A stretch of DNA of 61,736 bases from Pseudomonas sp. GM79 (lineage in GTDB: Bacteria > Pseudomonadota > Gammaproteobacteria > Pseudomonadales > Pseudomonadaceae). The notes beneath the pieces are model-generated. The model had not been told where the DNA came from. It saw nothing but the letters and a program-made list of their open reading frames with translations, and did not search any database. The translations under genes were made by a program, and so were the position numbers. Positions 1-8,620 of this stretch are shown here, one piece after another; the stretch's first letter is position 1, and each line of letters starts with the position of its first letter. Where the stretch lies: NCBI RefSeq assembly GCF_000282495.1, contig NZ_AKJE01000082.1:1-61736 (forward strand), read 5' to 3'.

Positions 1-215
1 CGGCTGGTGGAGCCGTTGAAGATGACATCGGTCATCGACTCGCCGCGCAAGTTCTTGGCCGAGCTCTCGCCCATCACCCAACGCACGGCGTCGATGATGT
101 TCGACTTGCCGCAACCATTGGGCCCGACCACCGCCGCCATGTTACTGGGGAAGTTTACCGTGGTCGGGTCGACGAAGGATTTGAACCCCGCCAGTTTGAT
201 GCACTTGAGCCGCAC
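1..215 (-). CDS. smc: SMC chromosome segregation protein, N-terminal fragment
   Basis: Only the first ~71 codons are in the window; the gene continues beyond the left edge. The translation opens V(M)RLKCIKLAGFKSFVD and contains the Walker A motif GPNGCGKSN followed by IIDAVRWVMGE, the nucleotide-binding head typical of SMC proteins. SMC dimers load with ScpA/ScpB and organise the chromosome for segregation. The start is GTG at 213-215. The stop of the upstream GntR gene lies only 2 bp away, so the two genes may be co-transcribed. Identity is clear from the head domain; nothing can be said about the hinge or C-terminus. Confidence 0.95.
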   Translation of the reverse strand, partial: MRLKCIKLAGFKSFVDPTTVNFPSNMAAVVGPNGCGKSNIIDAVRWVMGESSAKNLRGESMTDVIFNGSTS

Positions 216-217
216 GC

Positions 218-877
218 TTAAGCGACCGTCAGGGCAGAGACCACCAGATCGCAGCTGCGCTGGGCATACGCCGTCAGCACCACGCGGATCTGAGGAAAGT
301 CACGAGCCAGCACGGCAGCGAGCAAGCGTTCGAACAGCTCGAGAAACTCGCTCATCGAGGCCTTGCGCTGATCCAGCGCGAGAAAATACGCGCGGCTCAT
401 GGCCGGCTGCAGATTCTCGACGGTTTCCTGCAAGTACGGGTTGTTGGCGAACGGATAGGCGGCGCGCATCACACTGAAGCTGTCGTCGACGAACGTGCGG
501 ATGTCCTGGCGTTCGTAGCTGGCGGTCAGGCGCTGCTGGATCTCCACGAACGGCGCCATGTCGGCCTGGACTTGCCAGCCGTTGGCCACGGCGTTGCCGA
601 GCAAAATGTACAACTCGCTCATCAGCGTGCACAGGCTTTGTACCTTGTGCGCCGTGAGTTCGGTCACGTGGGCACCACGTCGCGGCAAAATCGCGATCAA
701 GTGGCGGCGCTCAAGGATCAGCAAGGCTTCACGGACTGAACCGCGGCTGACATTGAGGGCCAGCGTGACCTTCTGTTCCTGGATGCGCTCCCCCGGCTTC
801 ATTTCGCCGCGAATGATACGTTCGGCGAGGTGGTGAGCGATTTGCTCGGCGAGGCTGTCCGGCGCCTTGAACGTCAT
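218..877 (-). CDS. GntR/FadR-family transcriptional regulator
   Basis: A 219-residue regulator. Residues ~10-75 form a GntR winged helix-turn-helix (SLAEQIAHHLAERIIRGE, then VSRGSVREALLILERRHLI). The all-alpha C-terminal part (~85-210) fits an FCD ligand-binding domain. It is divergent from the xanthine dehydrogenase operon across a 230-bp gap and lies 2 bp upstream of smc. In P. aeruginosa PAO1, from memory, a GntR gene also sits between the xdh region and smc, so the arrangement is conserved. Control of xdhABC-guaD through the paired palindromes at 1048-1086 is an inference; the ligand is unknown. Confidence 0.88.
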   Translation of the reverse strand: MTFKAPDSLAEQIAHHLAERIIRGEMKPGERIQEQKVTLALNVSRGSVREALLILERRHLIAILPRRGAHVTELTAHKVQSLCTLMSELYILLGNAVANGWQVQADMAPFVEIQQRLTASYERQDIRTFVDDSFSVMRAAYPFANNPYLQETVENLQPAMSRAYFLALDQRKASMSEFLELFERLLAAVLARDFPQIRVVLTAYAQRSCDLVVSALTVA

Positions 878-1047
878 GGTTGTCCTTCAAACTCTTCGAT
901 CTGCACAAGCGGCGCAGTGTAGCGCAATTGATGGGTCATGGCGGAGTGCCCACCCAGCGGTTTTTGGCACGATTCAAGCAAAAGGCAAGCTACCTCTAGA
1001 GGGTCAATAATGAAGAAACGAGTTGTTGATCGACAAAACGCTATTTC

Positions 1048-1086
1048 CTGACCTTTAAGTCAGAAAATCATTGACCGAAAAGTCAG
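1048..1086. promoter_or_regulatory. Paired inverted repeats upstream of xdhA (candidate GntR operators)
   Basis: Two copies of TGAC-N6-GTCA are seen, one at 1048-1063 (CTGAC-CTTTAA-GTCAG) and one at 1072-1085 (TGAC-CGAAAA-GTCA). Their centres are 23 bp apart, about two helical turns, so bound dimers would lie on the same DNA face. They are the only clear dyads in the divergent region between the GntR gene and xdhA. Which regulator binds is inference. Confidence 0.5.
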
Positions 1087-1143
1087 ACCTGATAAATTCG
1101 GCTCATGTCGGTAAACAACAATAATGAGTTTGCGAGGCCTTCC

Positions 1144-2598
1144 GTGATCCAGTTTTTACTAAACCAGGAACTCCGTAGCGAGCACGCCCTGGACCCGAAC
1201 CTGACCGTGCTCAACTATCTGCGCGAACATGTGGGCAAACCCGGCACCAAAGAAGGCTGCGCCAGCGGTGACTGTGGCGCCTGCACCGTGGTGGTCGGTG
1301 AGCTGCAGACGGACGACGATGGCCGCGAACACATTCGCTATCGCAGCCTCAACTCGTGCCTGACGTTCGTCTCCTCCTTGCACGGCAAGCAACTGATCAG
1401 CGTCGAAGACCTCAAGCACCAGGGCGAGCTGCACAGCGTGCAAAAAGCCATGGTCGAGTGCCATGGCTCGCAATGCGGTTTCTGCACGCCGGGCTTCGTG
1501 ATGTCTCTGTTCGCGCTGCAAAAGAACAGCGACGCACCCGATTCTCATAAAGCCCACGAAGCCCTGGCCGGCAACCTCTGCCGTTGCACCGGTTATCGGC
1601 CGATCCTGGCCGCTGCCGAGCAATCATGCTGTGGCAAACAACCCGACCAATTCGATGCTCGCGAAGCGGAAACTATCGCTCGCCTGAAAGCCATCGCCCC
1701 CACCGATATCGGCGAACTCAACAGTGGCGACAAGCGCTGCCTGGTGCCGCTGACCGTGGCCGATCTGGCCGACCTCTACGACGCTTATCCACAGGCCCGT
1801 TTGTTGGCCGGGGGCACTGATCTGGCGCTGGAAGTCACCCAGTTCCACCGCACCTTGCCGGTGATGATTTACGTCGGCAACGTCGCCGAAATGAAACGCA
1901 TAGAACGCTTCGACGATCGCCTGGAAATCGGCGCCGCCACCGCCCTCTCCGACTGCTACGACGCCTTGAAGGCCGAGTACCCGGACTTCGGCGAATTGCT
2001 GCAGCGCTTCGCGTCCTTGCAGATCCGCAACCAGGGCACCCTAGGCGGCAACATCGGCAACGCCTCGCCGATCGGTGACTCACCACCGCTGCTGATCGCC
2101 CTCGGCGCGCAGATCGTCCTGTGTAAAGGCGAAACCCGCCGCACCATGGCGCTGGAAGATTACTTCATCGATTACCGGGTGACCGCGCGCCAGGAAAGCG
2201 AGTTCATCGAAAAGATCATCGTGCCGCGCGCCAGCGTTGAACAACTGTTCCGCGCCTACAAGGTTTCCAAGCGTCTGGACGATGACATTTCCGCCGTTTG
2301 TGCCGCGTTCAACCTGCGCATCGACACCGGAGTGATCGCCGACGCCCGCGTTGCTTTCGGCGGCATGGCGGCCATTCCAAAACGCGCCAAAAACTGCGAG
2401 GCCGCCCTGCTCGGTGCGCCGTTCAACAACGCCACCCTCGAACGCGCCTGCGCTGCATTGGCCGAAGACTTCACGCCACTCTCGGACTTTCGCGCCAGCA
2501 AGGAATACCGCCTGCTCAGCGCGCAAAACCTGCTGCGTAAATACTTCATCGAACTGCAAACACCGCACATCGAGACTCGGGTGACCGCTTATGTCTAA
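1144..2598 (+). CDS. xdhA: Xanthine dehydrogenase small subunit (FeS/FAD)
   Basis: XdhA carries the two [2Fe-2S] clusters and FAD of xanthine dehydrogenase, which oxidises hypoxanthine to xanthine and uric acid. The ferredoxin-like cluster ligands are in CASGDCGACTVV (~39-50), followed by HGSQCGFCTPG and NLCRCTGYRP for the second cluster. FAD-binding motifs LLAGGTDLALEV and GNIGNASPIGDSPP follow. I chose GTG 1144 (V/MIQFLLNQ, 484 aa): GAGG lies 6 bp upstream and family members usually begin MIQFLLNQ. An in-frame ATG at 1105 would add 13 residues but has no clear ribosome site. The gene overlaps xdhB by 8 bp. Confidence 0.95.
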   Translation: MIQFLLNQELRSEHALDPNLTVLNYLREHVGKPGTKEGCASGDCGACTVVVGELQTDDDGREHIRYRSLNSCLTFVSSLHGKQLISVEDLKHQGELHSVQKAMVECHGSQCGFCTPGFVMSLFALQKNSDAPDSHKAHEALAGNLCRCTGYRPILAAAEQSCCGKQPDQFDAREAETIARLKAIAPTDIGELNSGDKRCLVPLTVADLADLYDAYPQARLLAGGTDLALEVTQFHRTLPVMIYVGNVAEMKRIERFDDRLEIGAATALSDCYDALKAEYPDFGELLQRFASLQIRNQGTLGGNIGNASPIGDSPPLLIALGAQIVLCKGETRRTMALEDYFIDYRVTARQESEFIEKIIVPRASVEQLFRAYKVSKRLDDDISAVCAAFNLRIDTGVIADARVAFGGMAAIPKRAKNCEAALLGAPFNNATLERACAALAEDFTPLSDFRASKEYRLLSAQNLLRKYFIELQTPHIETRVTAYV

Positions 2599-4990
2599 TC
2601 ATCACGCTGTAGAGAAGACCCAAGCCGAACTGGCTGAATTGTTCGCCAAGGACCTGACCACCGGTGTCGGCCGCAGCGTCAAGCACGACAGCGCCGACAA
2701 GCATGTGTCCGGTGAAGCGCAGTACATCGACGATCGGCTGGAATTTCCCAATCAGTTGCACGTTTACGCACGACTGTCGGACCGCGCCCACGCGAAAATC
2801 ATCAGCATCGACACCAAGCCTTGTTACGCCTTCGAAGGCGTGCGCATCGCCATCACCCACGAAGATGTACCAGGCCTGAAAGACATCGGCCCGCTGTTGC
2901 CGGGCGATCCATTGCTGGCCATCGATGACGTGCAGTTCGTCGGTCAACCGGTACTCGCCGTCGCAGCGAAAGACCTGGAAACCGCGCGCAAAGCAGCGAT
3001 GGCCGCGATCATCGAATATGAAGATCTGGAACCGGTTCTGGACGTGGTCGAAGCGCTGCGCAAACGCCATTTCGTGCTCGACAGCCACACCCACCAACGT
3101 GGCGATTCGGCCACTGCGCTTTCTACTGCCGAACATCGCATCCAGGGCACGCTGCACATCGGCGGCCAGGAACACTTTTATCTGGAAACCCAGATATCTT
3201 CGGTGATGCCGACTGAAGACGGCGGCATGATCGTTTACTGCTCGACCCAGAACCCCACCGAAGTGCAAAAACTGGTGGCCGAAGTTCTGGACGTGTCGAT
3301 GAACAAAATCGTCGTTGATATGCGCCGCATGGGCGGTGGTTTTGGCGGCAAGGAAACTCAAGCGGCAAGCCCGGCGTGCCTGTGCGCGGTGATCGCGCAC
3401 CTGACTGGTCAGCCGACCAAAATGCGCCTGCCGCGTGTCGAAGACATGCTGATGACCGGCAAGCGTCACCCGTTCTACGTCGAGTACGACGTGGGCTTCG
3501 ACAGCACCGGTCGCTTGCATGGCATTGCGCTGGAACTGGCCGGCAACTGCGGTTGCTCACCGGATTTGTCGGCATCGATTGTCGACCGCGCGATGTTCCA
3601 CGCCGACAACTCGTACTACCTGGGCGACGCGACCATCAACGGTCACCGCTGCAAGACCAACACCGCGTCGAACACCGCTTACCGTGGTTTCGGCGGCCCG
3701 CAAGGCATGGTCGCCATCGAAGAAGTGATGGACGCGATTGCCCGGCATCTGGGCCTCGATCCGCTGGCCGTGCGCAAGGCCAACTACTACGGCAAGACCG
3801 AGCGCAACATCACCCATTACTACCAGACCGTCGAGCACAATATGCTCGAGGAAATGACCGCCGAACTGGAAGAAAGCAGCCAGTACGCCGAGCGTCGCGA
3901 AGCGATCCGTCGCTACAACGCCAACAGCCCTATCCTGAAAAAAGGCCTGGCGCTGACCCCGGTGAAATTCGGTATCTCCTTCACCGCCAGTTTCCTCAAC
4001 CAGGCCGGCGCACTGATCCACATCTACACCGACGGTAGCATCCACCTGAACCACGGCGGCACTGAAATGGGCCAGGGTCTGAACACCAAGGTTGCGCAAG
4101 TCGTGGCTGAAGTGTTCCAGGTGGAAATGGACCGCGTGCAGATCACTGCGACCAACACCGACAAGGTGCCGAACACCTCGCCAACCGCTGCTTCGAGCGG
4201 CGCCGACCTCAATGGTAAAGCGGCGCAAAACGCGGCTGAAATCATCAAGAAACGCCTGGTGGAATTCGCCGCGCGGCAATACAAGGTCAGTGAAGAAGAC
4301 GTGGAGTTCCACAACGGTCACGTTCGGGTCCGCGATCACATCCTGACGTTTGAATCGCTGATCCAGCAGGCGTATTTCGCTCAGGTGTCGCTGTCGAGCA
4401 CCGGCTTCTACAAGACCCCGAAAATCTACTACGACCGCAGCCAGGCGCGGGGTCGGCCGTTCTACTACTACGCCTTCGGTGCAGCCTGCGCCGAGGTGAT
4501 CGTCGACACCCTGACCGGCGAGTACAAGATGCTGCGTACCGACATTCTTCACGATGTCGGCGACTCGCTGAACCCGGCGATCGACATCGGTCAGGTCGAG
4601 GGCGGTTTCATCCAGGGCATGGGCTGGCTGACCATGGAAGAACTGGTGTGGAACAACAAAGGCAAACTGATGACCAACGGCCCGGCCAGCTACAAGATCC
4701 CGGCGGTGGCAGACATGCCATTGGACCTGCGGGTGAAGCTGGTGGAAAACCGCAAAAATCCGGAAGACACGGTGTTCCATTCCAAGGCCGTGGGTGAGCC
4801 GCCGTTCATGCTTGGCATCGCCGCGTGGTGCGCGATCAAGGACGCCGTGGCCAGTTTGGGCGACTACCAGCATCAACCGAAAATCGACGCACCGGCGACC
4901 CCGGAGCGGGTGTTGTGGGGCTGTGAGCAGATGCGCCAGTTGAAGTCTTTGAAGCCTGTTGAGGCTGAAGTCGAGTTGGCTTCGCTGTAA
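2591..4990 (+). CDS. xdhB: Xanthine dehydrogenase molybdenum-binding subunit
   Basis: The 799-residue large subunit holds the molybdopterin active site. Visible motifs are GGGFGGKE (~248), AYRGFGGPQG (~360), GTEMGQGLNTK (~488) and VGEPPFMLG (~736), whose Glu is the catalytic base that activates water in this family. The length fits bacterial XdhB proteins. It is translationally coupled to xdhA through an 8-bp overlap and is followed by a REP pair before xdhC. It has no signal peptide, consistent with a cytoplasmic enzyme. Confidence 0.97.
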   Translation: MSNHHAVEKTQAELAELFAKDLTTGVGRSVKHDSADKHVSGEAQYIDDRLEFPNQLHVYARLSDRAHAKIISIDTKPCYAFEGVRIAITHEDVPGLKDIGPLLPGDPLLAIDDVQFVGQPVLAVAAKDLETARKAAMAAIIEYEDLEPVLDVVEALRKRHFVLDSHTHQRGDSATALSTAEHRIQGTLHIGGQEHFYLETQISSVMPTEDGGMIVYCSTQNPTEVQKLVAEVLDVSMNKIVVDMRRMGGGFGGKETQAASPACLCAVIAHLTGQPTKMRLPRVEDMLMTGKRHPFYVEYDVGFDSTGRLHGIALELAGNCGCSPDLSASIVDRAMFHADNSYYLGDATINGHRCKTNTASNTAYRGFGGPQGMVAIEEVMDAIARHLGLDPLAVRKANYYGKTERNITHYYQTVEHNMLEEMTAELEESSQYAERREAIRRYNANSPILKKGLALTPVKFGISFTASFLNQAGALIHIYTDGSIHLNHGGTEMGQGLNTKVAQVVAEVFQVEMDRVQITATNTDKVPNTSPTAASSGADLNGKAAQNAAEIIKKRLVEFAARQYKVSEEDVEFHNGHVRVRDHILTFESLIQQAYFAQVSLSSTGFYKTPKIYYDRSQARGRPFYYYAFGAACAEVIVDTLTGEYKMLRTDILHDVGDSLNPAIDIGQVEGGFIQGMGWLTMEELVWNNKGKLMTNGPASYKIPAVADMPLDLRVKLVENRKNPEDTVFHSKAVGEPPFMLGIAAWCAIKDAVASLGDYQHQPKIDAPATPERVLWGCEQMRQLKSLKPVEAEVELASL

Positions 4991-5004
4991 GACCGAGGTG
5001 CGGC

Positions 5005-5078
5005 CTTCGCGAGCAAGCCCGCTCCCACAAGGGAATTGTGAACACCAATCCAATGTGGGAGCGGGCTTGCTCGCGAAG
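5005..5078. repeat. REP pair (BIME-like), xdhB-xdhC gap
   Basis: Two inverted copies of a ~24-bp REP unit, TTCGCGAGCAAGCCCGCTCC at 5006-5025 (continuing CAC) and its complement at 5055-5078, separated by 26 bp. The transcript would fold into a long hairpin. It is the first of about 13 such pairs in the window. Confidence 0.93.
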
Positions 5079-5114
5079 ACGGCCGAACAGACAACAGAGA
5101 TGTCGAGGTGAAAC

Positions 5115-5960
5115 ATGTACAACTGGATCGACGCCCTCGCCGACCTGCAAACCCGGGGCGAACCCTGTGTGTTGGTGACCATCATCGAAGAGCTCGGCTC
5201 GACGCCGCGTAATACCGGCTCGAAGATGGTCATCAGCGCCACGCAAACATTCGACACCATCGGTGGCGGGCATCTGGAGTACAAGGCCATGCAGATCGGC
5301 CGCGAGATGCTGGCCAGCGGCCGACAGGACACCCATCTGGAACGCTTCAGCCTAGGCGCCAGCCTGGGCCAGTGCTGCGGTGGCGTGACCGTATTGCTGT
5401 TCGAACCGATGGGCCAGGTCCAGGCGCAGATCGCTGTGTTTGGCGCCGGCCACGTCGGCCGGGCGCTGGTGCCGCTGCTCGCCAGCCTGCCCTGCAGGGT
5501 GCGCTGGATCGACTCGCGGGAAGCTGAATTCCCCGATCAGATCCCCCATGGCGTGCGCAAAATAGTCACTGAAGAACCGCTGGATGAAGTGGATGACTTG
5601 CCCGCCGGCAGCTACTGCATCGTCATGACCCACAACCACCAGCTCGACCTTGAACTCACCGCCGCGATTCTCAAGCGCAACGACTTCGCCTACTTTGGCC
5701 TGATCGGTTCGAAGACCAAACGGGTGAAGTTCGAACACCGCCTGCGTGACCGCGGCTTCGACAGCACCGTGCTGCAACGCATGCGCTGCCCGATGGGCAT
5801 TGGCGAAGTCAAAGGCAAGTTGCCTGTGGAAATCGCCATCTCCATCGCCGGCGAAATCATCGCCACCTATAACGCGAATTTCGGCCAGCACACCGCCAGC
5901 GCCGGATCATCGATCGCCAAACTGCTGCCTGCTTCACGCCGCAGCCAAGCTTTGAACTGA
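5115..5960 (+). CDS. xdhC: Xanthine dehydrogenase accessory protein XdhC
   Basis: A 281-residue XdhC/CoxI-family chaperone that binds and sulfurates the molybdenum cofactor and inserts it into XdhB. The N-terminal part has GEPCVLVTIIEELGSTPR and IGGGHLEYKA, typical of the XdhC domain. A Rossmann-like C-terminal half begins VFGAGHVGRALVPLL (~113). GSKTKRVKFEHRL and CPMGIGEVKGKLPVEIAISI near the end are also characteristic. The ribosome site GAGGTGAAAC sits just before ATG 5115. It is encoded between xdhB and guaD, as expected for a maturation factor. Confidence 0.95.
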   Translation: MYNWIDALADLQTRGEPCVLVTIIEELGSTPRNTGSKMVISATQTFDTIGGGHLEYKAMQIGREMLASGRQDTHLERFSLGASLGQCCGGVTVLLFEPMGQVQAQIAVFGAGHVGRALVPLLASLPCRVRWIDSREAEFPDQIPHGVRKIVTEEPLDEVDDLPAGSYCIVMTHNHQLDLELTAAILKRNDFAYFGLIGSKTKRVKFEHRLRDRGFDSTVLQRMRCPMGIGEVKGKLPVEIAISIAGEIIATYNANFGQHTASAGSSIAKLLPASRRSQALN

Positions 5961-6001
5961 AAGCTTCGAACTGAACAGCTTCGAACTAATTGAGAACGCT
6001 C

Positions 6002-7306
6002 ATGCCCCTGACTCGCAAAGCCTACCGCGCCGCCATTCTGCACAGCATCGCCGACCCTGCCGAAGTGGGTATCGAAGCCTCGTACGAGTATTTCGAAGAC
6101 GGCCTGCTGGTGGTCGATAACGGCCAGATCAGTGCCATCGGCCACGCCAGCGAATTGCTGCCGACCCTGCCGGCCGACATCGAGATCACCCATTATCAGG
6201 ACGCGCTGATCACCCCGGGCTTCATCGACACCCACATCCACCTGCCGCAAACCGGCATGGTCGGCGCCTATGGCGAACAACTACTGGACTGGCTGAACAC
6301 CTACACCTTCCCCTGTGAAAGCCAGTTCGCCGACAAGAACCATGCGGACCAAGTCGCGGACATTTTCATCAAGGAACTGCTGCGCAACGGTACCACCACG
6401 GCCCTGGTGTTCGGCAGCGTGCATCCGCAGTCGGTGAACTCGTTCTTCGAGGCCGCCGAACAGCTGGACCTGCGAATGATTGCCGGCAAGGTGATGATGG
6501 ATCGCAACGCGCCGGACTACCTGACCGACACCGCCGAATCGAGCTACGTCGAAAGCAAGGCGCTGATCGAGCGCTGGCACGGCAAGGGTCGCTTGCACTA
6601 CGCGGTCACTCCGCGTTTTGCACCGACCAGCACCCCGGAACAACTGACCCTCGCCGGCCAGTTGCTCAGCGAATACCCGGATCTGTACATGCAGACCCAC
6701 ATCAGCGAAAACCTCAAGGAAATCGAGTGGGTCAAGGCGCTGTTCCCGGAGCGCAAGGGCTACCTGGATGTCTACGATCACTACCAATTGCTCGGCGAGC
6801 GCTCGGTGTTCGCTCACGGCGTGCACCTGTGCGACGACGAGTGTGCGCGGCTGGCGGAAACCGGCTCGGCGATCGCCTTCTGCCCGACCTCGAACTTCTT
6901 CCTCGGCAGCGGTCTGTTCAACCTGCCAATGGCCGAGAAGCACAAACTCAATGTCGGCCTCGGTACCGACGTCGGTGGCGGCACCAGCTTCTCGCTGCTG
7001 CAAACCCTGAACGAAGCCTACAAAGTCATGCAACTGCAAGGCGCGCGGCTGAGCCCGTTCAAGTCGCTGTACCTGGCCACCCTCGGCGGCGCCCGCGCAC
7101 TACGTCTGGAAGACAAGATCGGTACCTTGCAGCCGGGCACCGACGCGGACTTCCTGGTGCTGGACTACAACGCCACGCCACTGCTCAGCTATCGCCTGAA
7201 ACAGGCCAATAACATTGCCGAGACGTTGTTTGTATTGATGACGCTGGGGGATGACCGGACTGTTCTGCAGACGTATGCGGCGGGGAATCTGGTGCATCAG
7301 CGTTAA
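6002..7306 (+). CDS. guaD: Guanine deaminase
   Basis: GuaD hydrolyses guanine to xanthine and ammonia, feeding xanthine dehydrogenase encoded just upstream. The 434-residue protein is an amidohydrolase: the metal ligands are visible in DTHIHLPQTG (~76-85), THISEN (~233), FAHGVHLCDDE (~270) and GLGTDVGGG (~320). An in-frame TTG lies at 5990, but ATG 6002 gives the usual MPLTRKAYRAA start. xdhABC and guaD form a purine-to-urate unit closed by a strong terminator. Confidence 0.96.
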   Translation: MPLTRKAYRAAILHSIADPAEVGIEASYEYFEDGLLVVDNGQISAIGHASELLPTLPADIEITHYQDALITPGFIDTHIHLPQTGMVGAYGEQLLDWLNTYTFPCESQFADKNHADQVADIFIKELLRNGTTTALVFGSVHPQSVNSFFEAAEQLDLRMIAGKVMMDRNAPDYLTDTAESSYVESKALIERWHGKGRLHYAVTPRFAPTSTPEQLTLAGQLLSEYPDLYMQTHISENLKEIEWVKALFPERKGYLDVYDHYQLLGERSVFAHGVHLCDDECARLAETGSAIAFCPTSNFFLGSGLFNLPMAEKHKLNVGLGTDVGGGTSFSLLQTLNEAYKVMQLQGARLSPFKSLYLATLGGARALRLEDKIGTLQPGTDADFLVLDYNATPLLSYRLKQANNIAETLFVLMTLGDDRTVLQTYAAGNLVHQR

Positions 7307-7318
7307 GCTATTCCGGGC

Positions 7319-7360
7319 AAAAAAAATCCCCCGCAATCGTTGGTTGCGGGGGATTTTTTT
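7319..7360 (+). terminator. Rho-independent terminator after guaD
   Basis: An 11-bp perfect stem (ATCCCCCGCAA / TTGCGGGGGAT) with a 7-nt loop is flanked by A and T runs, so it could act in both directions. It separates guaD from the convergent GntR gene. Confidence 0.93.
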
Positions 7361-7377
7361 GTGTTTTTGAGGCCGCC

Positions 7378-7471
7378 TTCGCGAGCAAGCCCGCTCCCAC
7401 ATTTGAACTGCGCTAGCCACACATTGTGTGAACACAGCAGATCCAATGTGGGAGCGGGCTTGCTCGCGAAG
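7378..7471. repeat. REP pair after guaD
   Basis: Inverted copies of the TTCGCGAGCAAGCCCGCTCC unit at 7378-7400 and 7448-7471 lie between the guaD terminator and the end of the convergent GntR gene. Confidence 0.93.
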
Positions 7472-7498
7472 GGTTCGACGCGGTGCCCCTGAATCACA

Positions 7499-8263
7499 TC
7501 AGAATTTGGCGACAGGCCGCCCAGGCTTCTTGGTCTGCAACAAATGCGAAAACACCGCATGCAAATCATCCGACGCACTTTCTTCGTCAAGGTTGAGTTT
7601 GCTGTCGATGTGGTCCATGTGATGCATCATCAGGTCCACCGCCAGCGTCGCGTCCCGCGCTTCGATGGCGTTGATCAACTGAGTGTGTTCATCGTAGGAA
7701 CAGTGGGAACGGTTGCCGCTCTCGTACTGGGCGATGATCAACGAAGTCTGGGACACCAGGCTGCGCTGGAAGCTGATCAGCGGCGTGTTTTTCGCCGCTT
7801 CGGCCAGCTTCAAGTGAAATTCGCCCGACAGACGGATTCCGGCACCACGATCGCCCCGGGAGAAACTGTCGCGTTCGTCGTTGACCATCTGCCGCAAGTC
7901 GGCAATCTCCTCGGCAGTGGCATGCTGAACCGCCAATTCAGTGATCGCCCGCTCCACCAGACGCCGGGCCATAAACACCTGACGGGCCTCATCGACACTC
8001 GGGCTGGCCACGACAGCACCGCGATTCGGTCGCAGCAACACCACGCCTTCATGGGCCAGACGCGACAGCGCGCGGCGAATGATGGTGCGGCTGACCCCGA
8101 AAATTTCCCCCAGCGCTTCTTCGCTCAACTTGGTGCCGGGCGCCAGACGCTGTTCGAGGATAGCCTCGAAGATATGCGCGTAGACAATATCGTCCTGGGT
8201 ACCGCTGCGGCCGGCTTTGCCTGCTCGCGGTTGTTTCTTGAGGGGTTGCAACTGTTCGTTCAT
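7499..8263 (-). CDS. GntR/FadR-family transcriptional regulator
   Basis: A 254-residue regulator starting MNEQLQPLKKQ at ATG 8263. The frame stays open upstream, but that stretch crosses the repeat and promoter region and is not protein-like. The wHTH spans ~28-95 (VSRTIIRRALSRLAHEGVV) and an FCD domain follows (~100-235). It is convergent with guaD and divergent from the BenE-like permease. A dyad ATTGT-AC-ACAAT lies 93 bp upstream of its start, a likely operator. Position suggests control of purine use or of the permease; that is inference. Confidence 0.87.
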   Translation of the reverse strand: MNEQLQPLKKQPRAGKAGRSGTQDDIVYAHIFEAILEQRLAPGTKLSEEALGEIFGVSRTIIRRALSRLAHEGVVLLRPNRGAVVASPSVDEARQVFMARRLVERAITELAVQHATAEEIADLRQMVNDERDSFSRGDRGAGIRLSGEFHLKLAEAAKNTPLISFQRSLVSQTSLIIAQYESGNRSHCSYDEHTQLINAIEARDATLAVDLMMHHMDHIDSKLNLDEESASDDLHAVFSHLLQTKKPGRPVAKF

Positions 8264-8355
8264 GGGCACTCGAGTCGGGAGAACTGCGGCGAATTGACCG
8301 TGACTGTAATACGGCACAGTGGGTCGCTGGCAAGTATCGCGTAAAAAACACCGCG

Positions 8356-8367
8356 ATTGTACACAAT
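8356..8367. promoter_or_regulatory. Candidate GntR operator between gntR and the BenE-like gene
   Basis: A dyad of 5-bp arms, ATTGT-AC-ACAAT. It resembles the ATTGTCGACAAT site near the prp-operon GntR gene and lies in the divergent region of this GntR gene. The assignment is based on position and symmetry only. Confidence 0.45.
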
Positions 8368-8480
8368 GGAAGGTGGCAACACGACTGTACGGCTGTTTGT
8401 CGCCCTCGCTGTATTGCAACGACCGGTTACTTTTCAGTTTAGGCTTGAACGCAGAATCCGCAGCCTGAACACAATCCCTT

Positions 8481-8570
8481 GTGGGAGCGTGGCTTGCCCG
8501 CGAAGGCGCCGTGTCATTCAGCATTGATGTCGACTGACACTACGCCTTCGCGGGCAAGCCACGCTCCCAC
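8481..8570. repeat. REP pair, GTGGCTTGCCCGC variant
   Basis: Inverted units GTGGGAGCGTGGCTTGCCCG (8481-8500) and its complement (8545-8570). The core carries GCCCGC in place of GCTCGC and an extra T, marking a second REP subtype. It is in the gap upstream of the permease gene. Confidence 0.9.
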
Positions 8571-8620
8571 AGGGTTCAGCGTCGCTTCGGACATCTTCAT
8601 GTATAAGGAACAACGCTGTC

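Noticed and set aside
1105..1143. ATG 1105 as the xdhA start
   Set aside because: It has no clear ribosome site and adds 13 residues not typical of XdhA; GTG 1144 has GAGG at good spacing and matches the family start.
3557..5332. A long (591-codon) open frame on the minus strand across xdhB and xdhC
   Set aside because: It runs antisense through two well-recognised genes, its product is low-complexity Val/His/Arg-rich, and it resembles no family. GC-rich codon bias explains it.
8264..8524. N-terminal extension of the second GntR regulator
   Set aside because: The stretch covers a REP unit and the divergent promoter region and encodes no GntR-like sequence.
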